64,000 nt of DNA from Croceivirga sp009797885 (GTDB lineage: Bacteria > Bacteroidota > Bacteroidia > Flavobacteriales > Flavobacteriaceae), in the NCBI GenBank assembly GCA_045866215.1, contig AP035880.1, positions 3,472,001 to 3,536,000 of the forward strand. The letters run 5' to 3'. A program made the translations under genes and the position numbers. A model generated the notes under the pieces. The model was not told where the DNA came from. It searched no databases and saw only the letters and a list, made by a program, of their open reading frames with translations. Every line of letters starts with the position of its first letter. Within the stretch, counting starts at the first letter, position 1. Below, piece by piece: positions 1 to 9,800 of the stretch.

Positions 1-249
1 GAGTTGAAAATGCAAATTTTGGTTCAGATCGCACCTTTATTTTTATTGGGTATTTATGCCAAAAACGTAACGTCCAGGGGCATGTTCGTTGGGCTATGTA
101 CTGGCTTTGTCTTTGCAACGGCCACCTTTCTGTTAAATATAAAGACAATTGGTCACGTCCATGTTGGTTTAATAGGGTTGGTGGTAAACATTATTTGTTG
201 CTATGTGTTTTCCCGCAATAAAACCAAGACCAAAAATCCAGATGGTTGA
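1..249 (+). CDS. C-terminal fragment of a probable sodium:solute symporter
   Basis: The reading frame is open from the first base and stops at 247-249, so this is the 3' end of a gene that starts outside the window. The 82 visible residues hold three hydrophobic stretches with a short basic tail (SRNKTKTKNPDG). The stretch around LVQIAPLFLLGIYAKN followed by a small-residue helix after RG matches the last membrane helices of SSS-family (SLC5-like) sodium:solute symporters as I know them. The substrate cannot be inferred. Other multi-helix transporters remain possible, since only the tail is present. Confidence 0.55.
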   Translation, partial: ELKMQILVQIAPLFLLGIYAKNVTSRGMFVGLCTGFVFATATFLLNIKTIGHVHVGLIGLVVNIICCYVFSRNKTKTKNPDG

Positions 250-543
250 CGGTTAAAAGGTAATCGCTGACCGCGTCTTAAATACCTACTGTTTTGTGGG
301 TTTAATGTAATTGGGCACCCAAAAAAGCTACCTAAGCCTAGCCTGCCCACTTATTTTTTCAATAAACCACTTATGCAATGATCTTTGCTCTTATTCCCGC
401 TCCTATGTAGATTGAAATTATCCGGTTCCGGGAAAACGATAACGTAAAGCGTTTTTTACCAAAGAAAGATGCTGTCCTTACAAACTGGGACCCCTTAGCC
501 GTGAAGGGCTCATGTGTTCTTTTGATGGGCACAATTTCCTTCT

Positions 544-936
544 GTGAGCACTGGGTTTTCACTGCCAAAACACAAACTATCAATACCTGTCATGAGAGAA
601 CGATTCAAAAAAATAGGTCTAAGGGTCAGACGATTGCGGACTGAAGTGTATTGCAAGACCCAGGATGAATTTGTTGAAATCGTCAATAGGTATTTAAACC
701 GCAAGCAGCTTTTGGACGCAGAGGGGAAATTTACCGCAAACACGATAGTAAGACTGGAGAGCCGAAACAGTATCACATCAACCAAGTTGTGCCACCTGCT
801 AAATTTCCTGTATGAGACCAAAGGCATCAATCCGGCCTGGGTCATGCTGGAACGTAACGAAGTCCATTCTCCTTACCTGATGAAAACTTTTGGGGATATT
901 CATGATGTGCCTGCAAACGGTATCCGGGAGTACTAA
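544..936 (+). CDS. Small helix-turn-helix-like protein, possibly XRE-type regulator
   Basis: This frame of 130 residues can start at GTG 544 or at ATG 592, where MRERFKKIGLRVRRLR begins; the ATG is the better start because the preceding 16 residues look non-globular. The core resembles a Cro/C1 (XRE) fold: a basic first helix (LRVRRLRTEVY), a TQDEF segment like helix 2, and TANTIVRLESRN like the recognition helix and what follows. An insert of about 15 residues (NRYLNRKQLLDAEGK) separates them, which is unusual for the family. KGINPAWVML near the C-terminus is often seen after XRE domains in Bacteroidetes. No operator or target is apparent. The gene stands alone, 169 bp before the histidine kinase, and the assignment is tentative. 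Confidence 0.45.
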   Translation: MSTGFSLPKHKLSIPVMRERFKKIGLRVRRLRTEVYCKTQDEFVEIVNRYLNRKQLLDAEGKFTANTIVRLESRNSITSTKLCHLLNFLYETKGINPAWVMLERNEVHSPYLMKTFGDIHDVPANGIREY

Positions 937-1074
937 AGTTGGATGGGGCATCTGTGGAATGTTGGTGAAATTTTGGGCTTGAGAAAGGCCCTGTTCCAGT
1001 CATAGAACATTGATTATCAATTGTTAATTAGCTTTACAGGGATTTTTTTCAAGTCCTCACAAAAGCGGATTTAG

Positions 1075-1082
1075 TATATTTG
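1075..1082 (+). promoter_or_regulatory. Bacteroidetes-type -7 box for the sensor kinase gene
   Basis: TATATTTG matches the Bacteroidetes -7 consensus TAnnTTTG exactly and lies 24 bp before the ATG at 1106. A T-rich run at 1043-1049 stands where the -33 box would be, but no clear TTTG is present there. Confidence 0.4.
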
Positions 1083-1105
1083 ATAATCTCAACCTTCTTC
1101 AAAAA

Positions 1106-3124
1106 ATGAAACGGACGTGTTGCCTTTTAGTGTTACTCACGCTATCCCTGTCTGCCCAGGAGGTGGATCTGACCGGTTCCGTCCAATCCCTAAAACTAAA
1201 GATCAATAATTCCGAAGCCGGTGAACGCCTAATGTGGATGGACAGTCTGTCCACATTGATCGAAGACAGGACTGACTTTGGTTATGATTCCATTGTAAGG
1301 AGCACTATTGATTATGCCCTGGAGCTGGACTCCACGCGAATAGCCCTGAAACACGGCCGCAAATTGATTGTTTATGGCTGGCAGGAACTGAGAAACCCGG
1401 AGCTGGCCCTGGAGGATTTCTACGACCTCTTGAAGAAGGTTCCCCGGGAAGAGCATTTAGCGGAATTGAGCGGAGTATATGTCGAAGCTGGGCGGAACTA
1501 TATCGTGCTCAACCGTCTTGATGAGGCTCTGGAAAGCTTTGAACAGGCTTTTTCATATTCCTCAGAGGTTAATGATCAGCCGAAAATGGGCATTATTAAA
1601 GACCACATGGGCATGGTGCAGTCTATGATGGGAGATTTCCAGGGAGCATCGGCCACATTACAGGAATCCTATCAAATTTTATCGGAGAGCGACCCCGAAA
1701 TGGCATGGTGCCCAAAAAATACCCTGTCAATATTGTACTCCCAGAACGGGCTGCAAGAAGAGGCAAAAAAAATTCGTATGGGGATCATAGAAGAGGCCAG
1801 GGGATATACAAACGAGAAGAATAGAAATGAAGTATTAAATAGTACATTTCATAACCAGGCCTTTGATGAGATGCTCAATGGAAGCCAGGAGGAACGGATC
1901 CGATTCCTGGATTCCACCAAGGTGTATGCTTTCAAAACGGACTATATATTTCACGAACTGCAGGTATTGGTGGCCCAGCTCAGTGCCTACTCCGAAAACG
2001 GGATGCTGGATAAGGCGGAGGAGGTGAAGAAAGAGCTGGATAAACGAAGGGAGCAGGGCAATTTCTTTGAAGTGGATGAATACAACCTGGCCATGGCGCA
2101 TTATGAATTTGCAGTGGGCAACTACCAAAGAGCGGCCCTACTGGGGGAACGGGAATATGATAAGCTAAAGAATTCCCAGTTCTATGAGGGCATTTATATG
2201 TCCCATGGCTTTTTGGCCAAAGTGTACGATAGTCTGGGCAAAGTCGACAGGGCATATGACCATCTCATGGCTCATCACAACATAAAGGATTCCATAGAGA
2301 GCGTCCAGAAGGCGAATGGTTTTTCCTATTACCAGGCACTTTATGAGGCAGAGAAGAAGGATTCGGAGATAGCAACCCAGAAATCAGAGATTGCGCTATT
2401 GAACGCCAAGAACCGCGCAAAGAACATGTGGATTACTTTTGGCGGTCTGGGGGTACTTGCTGTGGGGGCTATCCTTTACCTGGTATGGGTACAGAATGCC
2501 ACCAAAAGGAAACAGCAGACCCAGGCCCGATTCTCCAGAAACCTGATCAAAGGCCAGGAGGGGGAACGAACGCGCGTGGCGAGGGAACTGCATGACGGGG
2601 TAGGGCAAAAGTTGATGCTACTGGCCAAAAGGACAAAATTGAGCGGGGATGAGGAGATGGCATCCCTGGCAACGGATACCTTGGAGGAACTGCGGAGCGT
2701 TTCCCGCCAACTGCATCCGGCGACCTTGGAGAAGTTGGGCTTTTCGGGAGCGGTACGAGCCATAATCGACGAAGTGGATGCCAACACGGACATCTTCTTC
2801 ACCCACAACATCGACGATGTGGACGACCTGCTTAACGATGAGGGTTCCCTACAGCTATACCGTATCGTACAGGAGCTGTTGAACAATATCATGAAGCATT
2901 CCGGTGCGAAGGCAGTATCGGTGGACATCGAAAGAAAGGCCGACGGGATTGCAATGGTGGTCAGGGACAATGGGAAGGGGTTCAGTGTCCGGGAAAAACT
3001 CCGTGACAGTTCCAGTCTGGGAATGCGGACGCTTTTGGAGCGTGCCAAGATAGCGGGTGCCAAATTCCATGTGGAGAGCAAAGCCTCCTTGGGTACAACA
3101 ATTTCACTGGCAATGCCGACATGA
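1106..3124 (+). CDS. TPR-containing sensor histidine kinase (HisKA_3 type)
   Basis: Membrane sensor kinase of 672 residues. A signal peptide (residues 1-18, ending LSLSAQ) leads into a periplasmic region of TPR-like helical pairs (about 50-400). A coiled segment follows (KKDSEIATQKSEIALLNAK), then one membrane helix at about 442-462. The cytoplasmic part has a HisKA_3 dimerisation domain with the phospho-acceptor His496 in RELHDGVGQ, followed by a HATPase_c domain with N-box QELLNNIMKHS and G1 box DNGKGF (Asp621). This is the NarX/DesK-like class, which normally phosphorylates a LuxR-type response regulator. No response regulator lies next to it, so it appears to be an orphan or its partner is elsewhere. 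The ligand is unknown; the TPR periplasmic domain suggests protein binding. Family assignment is firm. Confidence 0.9.
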   Translation: MKRTCCLLVLLTLSLSAQEVDLTGSVQSLKLKINNSEAGERLMWMDSLSTLIEDRTDFGYDSIVRSTIDYALELDSTRIALKHGRKLIVYGWQELRNPELALEDFYDLLKKVPREEHLAELSGVYVEAGRNYIVLNRLDEALESFEQAFSYSSEVNDQPKMGIIKDHMGMVQSMMGDFQGASATLQESYQILSESDPEMAWCPKNTLSILYSQNGLQEEAKKIRMGIIEEARGYTNEKNRNEVLNSTFHNQAFDEMLNGSQEERIRFLDSTKVYAFKTDYIFHELQVLVAQLSAYSENGMLDKAEEVKKELDKRREQGNFFEVDEYNLAMAHYEFAVGNYQRAALLGEREYDKLKNSQFYEGIYMSHGFLAKVYDSLGKVDRAYDHLMAHHNIKDSIESVQKANGFSYYQALYEAEKKDSEIATQKSEIALLNAKNRAKNMWITFGGLGVLAVGAILYLVWVQNATKRKQQTQARFSRNLIKGQEGERTRVARELHDGVGQKLMLLAKRTKLSGDEEMASLATDTLEELRSVSRQLHPATLEKLGFSGAVRAIIDEVDANTDIFFTHNIDDVDDLLNDEGSLQLYRIVQELLNNIMKHSGAKAVSVDIERKADGIAMVVRDNGKGFSVREKLRDSSSLGMRTLLERAKIAGAKFHVESKASLGTTISLAMPT

Positions 3125-3314
3125 GCATCGGTTAACACAGAACGACAATTATCCCTTTTGGTAATTTTTTAATAAAGAAACCTTCTCTTTTCGAAGGGGG
3201 ACCAGGAGGAACGCAATCATGTGGAATGTCCCATACCTTTATCCGGGGCTCTTCGACCAACCTTTCTTGAATGCAATCGCCGTGACCTTTGTCTATAATT
3301 GGATTCTCCTTGGG

Positions 3315-3600
3315 GTCATTTCGATCAGCGGGATAAATCCAAGTGAATTTCTGTTTTGCGTTGCACTTCCCATTATAATCCAACAAGTTGTCATCCCTAG
3401 GTGCTACCCTGAGCGCCCGCTAAATGCTACGAAAGGGCATGGAGTTGAAGGGAAGGCAGGAATCCGTTCAGACGGGAACTATTGTGGATTCCGCATCAAG
3501 TGCGGAATGACAGGAAGAGGACACTGAAAATCTCGCAGTGATTTTTACTTATGTTGGTATCCTCCCTGGGGTCATTTCGACGAACGAGAGAAATCCAAAC
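3315..3600. repeat. Dispersed intergenic palindromic repeat cluster
   Basis: Two copies of GTCATTTCGA (3315 and 3571), each followed by a degenerate GGGANAAATCC-like stretch, flank a second element type. That second element starts with GTTGTCATCC (3387) and ends with a perfect hairpin: ATTCCGCA at 3488-3495, loop TCAAG, TGCGGAAT at 3501-3508. The same two element types form the tandem array at 21181-21720, so this is a repeat family spread between genes. Confidence 0.7.
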
Positions 3601-3770
3601 CTATAAAAAGAATAGGTTTATATGAGTTAAAATATGGAATGCCAATAATTTAGATAAGTCAGATAAAAGTCCGTGGGAATGACCGACATCAGATCAAACC
3701 ATGATTAGGGGGCATCGGAAGGAATTCCCTTCATTTTGAAGAAAAACGGTTTAATGATGGCCCTAGTTAC

Positions 3771-3829
3771 GGATCCCATTTATGGCCAAAATGGGAACGT
3801 TTGTTACTTCTCTTTTTAAGTGTTGATAA
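3771..3829 (+). promoter_or_regulatory. Promoter-like element shared by the three giant genes (copy 1)
   Basis: GGATCCCATTTAT (3771-3783) is followed by GAACG and TTGTTACTT (3801-3809), and then TTAAGTGTTGA. The same order recurs at 11908-11960 and 21758-21875, before the other two giant genes. Here it is 70 bp from the start codon, with no long leader. It may hold the -33/-7 region, but the spacing fits the Bacteroidetes consensus poorly. Confidence 0.45.
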
Positions 3830-3876
3830 CGAAGCTATAGTTTAACACGTAAATTCTTACAAATTCTTTATCTACT

Positions 3877-6800
3877 ATGAAAACAAATTACCTTATGGGC
3901 CTGAGAAGGCCTTTGCTTATCTTTCTCATAGGCCTATGGACCACCACAGGCCTGATTGCCCAGAGTGGGTTCATCACCACCTGGAACACGACCAATACCG
4001 GCACCTCCGACGGGAACTCCCTCACCATCCCCGCCACGGGCACCTACGATGTGGACCTGGGCAATGACGGCAGCTATGAGCTGCTGGACCAGACGGGGAC
4101 CCTGACCGTGGATGTGACGACCTATGGCCATACCGCCGGGGAAATCCAGGTGGCCCTTCGTAACGCCGCCTCCGGTACGGGAACCCTGGACGCGATACGG
4201 TTCAACAATGCAGGGGATAAGGATAAGCTGCTCTCCGTGGACCAATGGGGCAGCGGTATCTCCTGGAGCACCATGCAACATGCATTTCACGGCTGCAGCA
4301 ACCTGGAGGTCAAGGCGACGGATGCCCCCGACCTGAGCGGTGTGACCGATATGGGCTATATGTTTGCCCGTTGCGGGGCAGTTACGGGAACGGGCTTCTC
4401 CACCTGGAACACCGGCAATGTGACCAATATGAACGAGTTGTTCTGGGGCGCGAGCGTCTTCAATGGGGCCATCGGCTCCTGGGACACCGGTAGCGTGACC
4501 GATATGAACTCCCTGTTATCCTGGGCGGTCATCTTTGATCGGGACATCGGTTCGTGGAACACGGCCAATGTGGTTGATATGAGCAATATGTTCACGAATT
4601 CCAGGGCCTTTGACCAGGACATCGGCTCCTGGGACACCAGTAGCGTGACCGATATGAGCGCCATGTTTGTCAGGGCATACGCCTTTAACCATGACATCGG
4701 TTCGTGGAACACGGCCAAGGTGACCGATATGAGTGCCATGTTCTGGTTCGCGGGTGTCTTTGACCAGGACATTGGTCTGTGGAATACGGGTAGTGTGACC
4801 GATATGACCAAGATATTTTCAAGGGCAAGCGCCTTTAACCAGGACATCAGTTCCTGGAACATCAGCGGACTGACCAGTATGTGGGACATGTTCTCGGGCG
4901 CAAGTTCCTTTGATCAGGACATCGGTTCGTGGAACACGGGCAAGGTGACCAATATGGAGGAGACGTTCGAAGATGCGACCTCCTTTAACCAGAACATCAG
5001 TTCCTGGGACACAAGCAAGGTGACCGATATGGAACAGATGTTCGATGGGGCAAGCTCCTTTGACCAGAACCTTGGCCTATGGGACATGGGGAAGGTGACC
5101 AATGGGATCAAGATGCTGGACAACAGTGGGCTCTCGGTAACCAACTGGGATGCCACGCTGATCGGTTGGGCCGGCCAGGGCTTTACCAACACCCCCACGA
5201 TCAGCGCCTCCGGACTGGTCTACTGTACGGCCGGCCCCCAGCGTGCCGCGCTGACCCTGAACATTACCGGTGACAGTGCGGAGACCGCCCCACCAACGGC
5301 ACAGTGCAAGACCACGGTGACGCTGTCATTGGGCGGCGGCGGTACGGCCATCCTTGATGCTTCCCTTGTGGACGATGGTTCCAGCGATGCCTGCGGGGAC
5401 GTATCGCTGAGCCTGTCCAAGAGCAGCTTTACGACCTCCGACGTTGGTACGAACACGGTGACCCTTACGGTGACCGACCCCAATGGCAACACCAACACCT
5501 GTCAGGGTACGGTGACGGTAGAGGATCCCACAGCCACATTTGTCACCACCTGGGACACGACCAAACCTGGCTCTTCCAATGGGAACTCCATCACCATTCC
5601 GGCCACGGGCACCTACGATGTTGACCTGGGCAATGATGGCAGCTACGAGCTGCTGGACCAGACGGGGACCCTGACCGTGGACGTGACAACCTATGGCCAT
5701 ACCGCCGGGGAAATCCAGGTGGCCCTTCGCAACGCCGCCTCCGGTACCGGGGACTTGACCAGGATAAGTTTCAATTACAAGGGTGACAGGGATAAGCTAC
5801 TTTCAGTGGACCAATGGGGCCGTGGTATATCCTGGAGCACCATGGAGGGTGCATTTTGGGGCTGTAGCAACCTGGAGGTCAAGGCCACGGATGCTCCCGA
5901 CCTAAGTGGTGTTACCAATGTGGTCAACATGTTCAACCTTTGTTCGTCACTAACGGGGACGGGCTTTTCCACCTGGAACACCGGTAGTGTGACCGATATG
6001 GGTGGTATGTTCTCCGGTGCGACGTCCTTTAACGGGAACGTCAGCGACTGGGACACGGACAACGTGACCGATATGCGGTCGATGTTCCAGGGCGCAACTT
6101 CGTTCAACGGCGACATCGGTTCGTGGAACACCGGCAGGGTGACCTATATGTCCTTTATGTTCGATGGTGCAAGTTCCTTTGACCAGGACATTGGTTCCTG
6201 GAACACCAGCAGCGTGGGCAATATGAACTTCATGTTTCGCAACGCAAGTACCTTTAACCAGAACATCGGTTCGTGGAGCACGACCGGCTTGAACCGTTCG
6301 GTGGGTATGTTTTCCGGCGCGAGCGCCTTTGACCGGAACCTGGGGAACTGGTATATGGGCCGGTTGCGGAATGGCACGGACATGCTCAATGGCAGTGGGC
6401 TCTCGGTTGCGAATTGGGACGCCACGCTGATCGGTTGGTCCGGCCAGGGCTTTACCAACACCCCCACCATAGGGGCTTCCGGCCTGGTCTACTGCACGGC
6501 CGGCAATCAGCGTGCCGCACTGACCCTGAACATTACCGGTGACAGTGCGGAGACCACCCCGCCAACGGCGCAGTGCACGACGGCGGTGACGCTCCTACTG
6601 GGCACGGGCGGTACGGCCACCCTGACGGCCGACCTTGTGGACGACGGTTCCAGCGATGCCTGCGGGAGCGTATCGCTGAGCCTGTCCAAGAGCAGCTTTA
6701 CCACCTCCGATCTTGGTGCGAACACGGTGACCCTTACGGTGACCGATCCCAACGGCAACACCAATACCTGCCAGGGCACGGTGACGGTAGTGGATCCCGC

Positions 6801-9800
6801 AAGCTTACTTTTTGTGACCACTTGGAACACGACCAATACCGGCACGTCCGACGGGAACTCCATCACCATCCCCGCCACGGGCACCTACGATGTTGACCTG
6901 GGCAATGACGGCAGCTATGAACTGTTGGACCAAACGGGTACCCTGACCATTGATGTGACCACCTATGGCCATACCGCCGGGGAGATCCAGATGGCCCTTA
7001 GGAACGCCGCCTCCGGTACGGGAACCCTGGACGCGATACGGTTCAACAATGCGGGCGATAAGGATAAGCTGCTCTCCGTGGACCAATGGGGCAGCGGCAT
7101 CTCCTGGAGCACCATGCAGCACGCATTTCACGGCTGCAGCAACCTGGAGGTCAAGGCGACGGATGTTCCCGACCTAAGTGGTGTGACCGATATGGGCTAC
7201 ATGTTTGCCCGTTGCGGGGCAGTTACGGGAACGGGCTTTTCCACCTGGAACACCGGCAACGTAACCAATATGAACGAGTTGTTCTGGGGGGCGAGCGTCT
7301 TCAATGGGGCCATCGGCTCCTGGGACACCGGTAGCGTGACCGATATGAACTCCCTGTTATCCTGGGCGGTCATCTTTGATCGGGACATCGGTTCGTGGAA
7401 CACGGCGAAGGTGATCGATATGAGTTTTATGTTCACGAATTCCAGGGCCTTTAACCAGGACATTGGCTCTTGGAGCACTGGCAGTGTGATTACTATGCAA
7501 TCCATGTTTGTTAATGCATATGCCTTTGACCAGGACATTAGTTCCTGGGACACCAGTGGCGTGACCAGTATGCGCTTCATGTTTTCCGGTGCAGGTGCCT
7601 TTGACCAGGACATTGGTCTGTGGAATACGGGTAGTGTGACCGATATGACCAAGATATTTTCCAGGGCAAGCGCCTTTAACCAGGACATCAGTTCCTGGGA
7701 CATCAGCGGGCTGACCAGTATGTGGGCGATGTTCGAAGGTGCAAGTTCCTTTGATCAGGACATCGGTTCGTGGAACACGGCCAAGGTGACCAATATGGAG
7801 GAGACGTTCGAAGACGCGACCTCCTTTAACCAGAACATCAGTTCATGGGACACGGGCAAGGTGACCGATATGGAACAGATGTTCGATGGGGCAAGCTCCT
7901 TTGACCAGAACCTTGGCCTATGGGACATGGGTAAGGTTACCAATGGGATAAAGATGCTGGACAACAGTGGGCTCTCGGTAACCAACTGGGACGCCACGCT
8001 GATCGGCTGGGCCGGCCAGGGCTTTACCAACACCCCCACGATCAGTGCCTCCGGCCTGGTCTACTGCACGGCCGGCCCCCAGCGTACCGCGCTGACCCTG
8101 AACATTACCGGTGACAGTGCGGAGACCGCCCCACCAACGGCACAGTGCAAGACGGCGGTACGGCTCATACTAGGTACGGGCGGTACGGCCACCCTTGACG
8201 CTTCCCTTGTGGACGATGGTTCCAGCGATGCCTGCGGGGACGTATCGCTGAGCCCGTCCAAGAGCAGCTTTACGACCTCCGACGTTGGTACGAACACGGT
8301 GACCCTTACGGTGACCGACCCCAACGGCAACACCAACACCTGCCAGGGCACGGTGACGGTAGTGGATCCCGCAAGCTTATTTGTTGTGACCACCTGGGAC
8401 ACCACCAAAAATGGCTCTTCCAATGGGAACTCCATTACCATTCCGGCAACTGGCACCTATGATGTTGACCTGGGCAATGATGGCAGCTATGAACTGCTGG
8501 ACCAGACGGGGACCCTGACCGTGGATGTGACCACTTATGGCCATACCGCCGGGGAGATTCAGGTGGCCCTTCGCAATGCCGCCTCCGGTACCGGTACCCT
8601 GAGCGCGATACAGTTCAACTACACAGGCGACAGGCAGAAGTTGCTTTCGGTGGACCAATGGGGCGGTGGTATATCGTGGAGCACCATGGAGGGTGCATTT
8701 TGGGGCTGTAGCAACCTTGAGGTCAAGGCCACGGATGCCCCCGACCTAAGCGGTGTTACCAATGTGGTCAACATGTTCAACCTTTGTTCGTCACTAACGG
8801 GGACGGGCTTTTCCACCTGGAACACCGGTAGTGTGACCGATATGGGTGGTATGTTCTCGGGTGCGACGTCCTTTAACGGGAACATCAGCGGCTGGGACAC
8901 GGACAACGTGACCGATATGCGGTCGATGTTCCAGGGCGCAACTTCGTTCAACGGGGACATCGGTTCGTGGAACACCGGCAGGGTGACCTATATGTCCTTT
9001 ATGTTCGATGGTGCCACCGCCTTCGACCGGGACATCAGTTCCTGGAACACCGGCAGCGTGGGCAATATGAACTTCATGTTTCGCAACGCAAGTACCTTTA
9101 ACCAGAACATCGGTTCGTGGAGCACGACCGGCTTGAACCGTTCGGTGGGTATGTTTTCCGGCGCGAGCGCCTTTGACCAGAACCTGGGGAACTGGTATAT
9201 GGGCCGGTTGCGGAATGGCACGGATATGCTCAATGGCAGTGGGCTCTCGGTTGCGAACTGGGACGCCACGCTGATCGGTTGGGCCGGCCAGGCCTTTACC
9301 AATACCCCCACCATTGGGGCTTCCGGCCTGGTCTACTGCACGGCCGGCAACCAGCGTGCCGCGCTGACCCTTAACATTACCGGTGACAGTGCGGAGACCA
9401 CCCCGCCAACGGCGCAGTGCACGACGGCGGTGACGCTCCAACTGGGCACGGGCGGTACGGCCACCCTGACGGCCGACCTTGTGGACGACGGTTCCAGCGA
9501 TGCCTGCGGGAGCGTATGGCGGAGCCTGTCCAAGAGCAGCTTTACCACCTCCGATCTTGGTGCGAACACGGTAACCCTTACGGTGACCGACCCCAACGGC
9601 AACACCAATACCTGCCAGGGCACGGTGATGGTAGTGGATCCCAAAAGTGCATTTGTGACCACCTGGAACACGACCAACACCGGCACGTCCGACGGGAACT
9701 CCCTCACCATCCCCGCCACGGGCACCTATGATGTGGACCTGGGCAATGACGGCAGCTATGAACTGCTGGACCAAACGGGTACCCTGACCATTGATGTGAC

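Larger units (their letters stand above)
3125..3876 (+). other. 752-bp intergenic region with repeat elements and promoter-like element
   Basis: No convincing gene. A weak hairpin with a T run lies at about 3148-3172 after the kinase stop. The dispersed repeat elements (3315-3600) and the element shared with the other giant genes (3771-3829) are listed separately. An open stretch of 102 codons at 3219-3527 runs across the repeats and is not credible as a gene. Confidence 0.6.

Noticed and set aside
3219..3527. 102-codon frame after the kinase gene
   Set aside because: It runs through dispersed intergenic repeat elements and ends in the translated hairpin; no protein-like motif.
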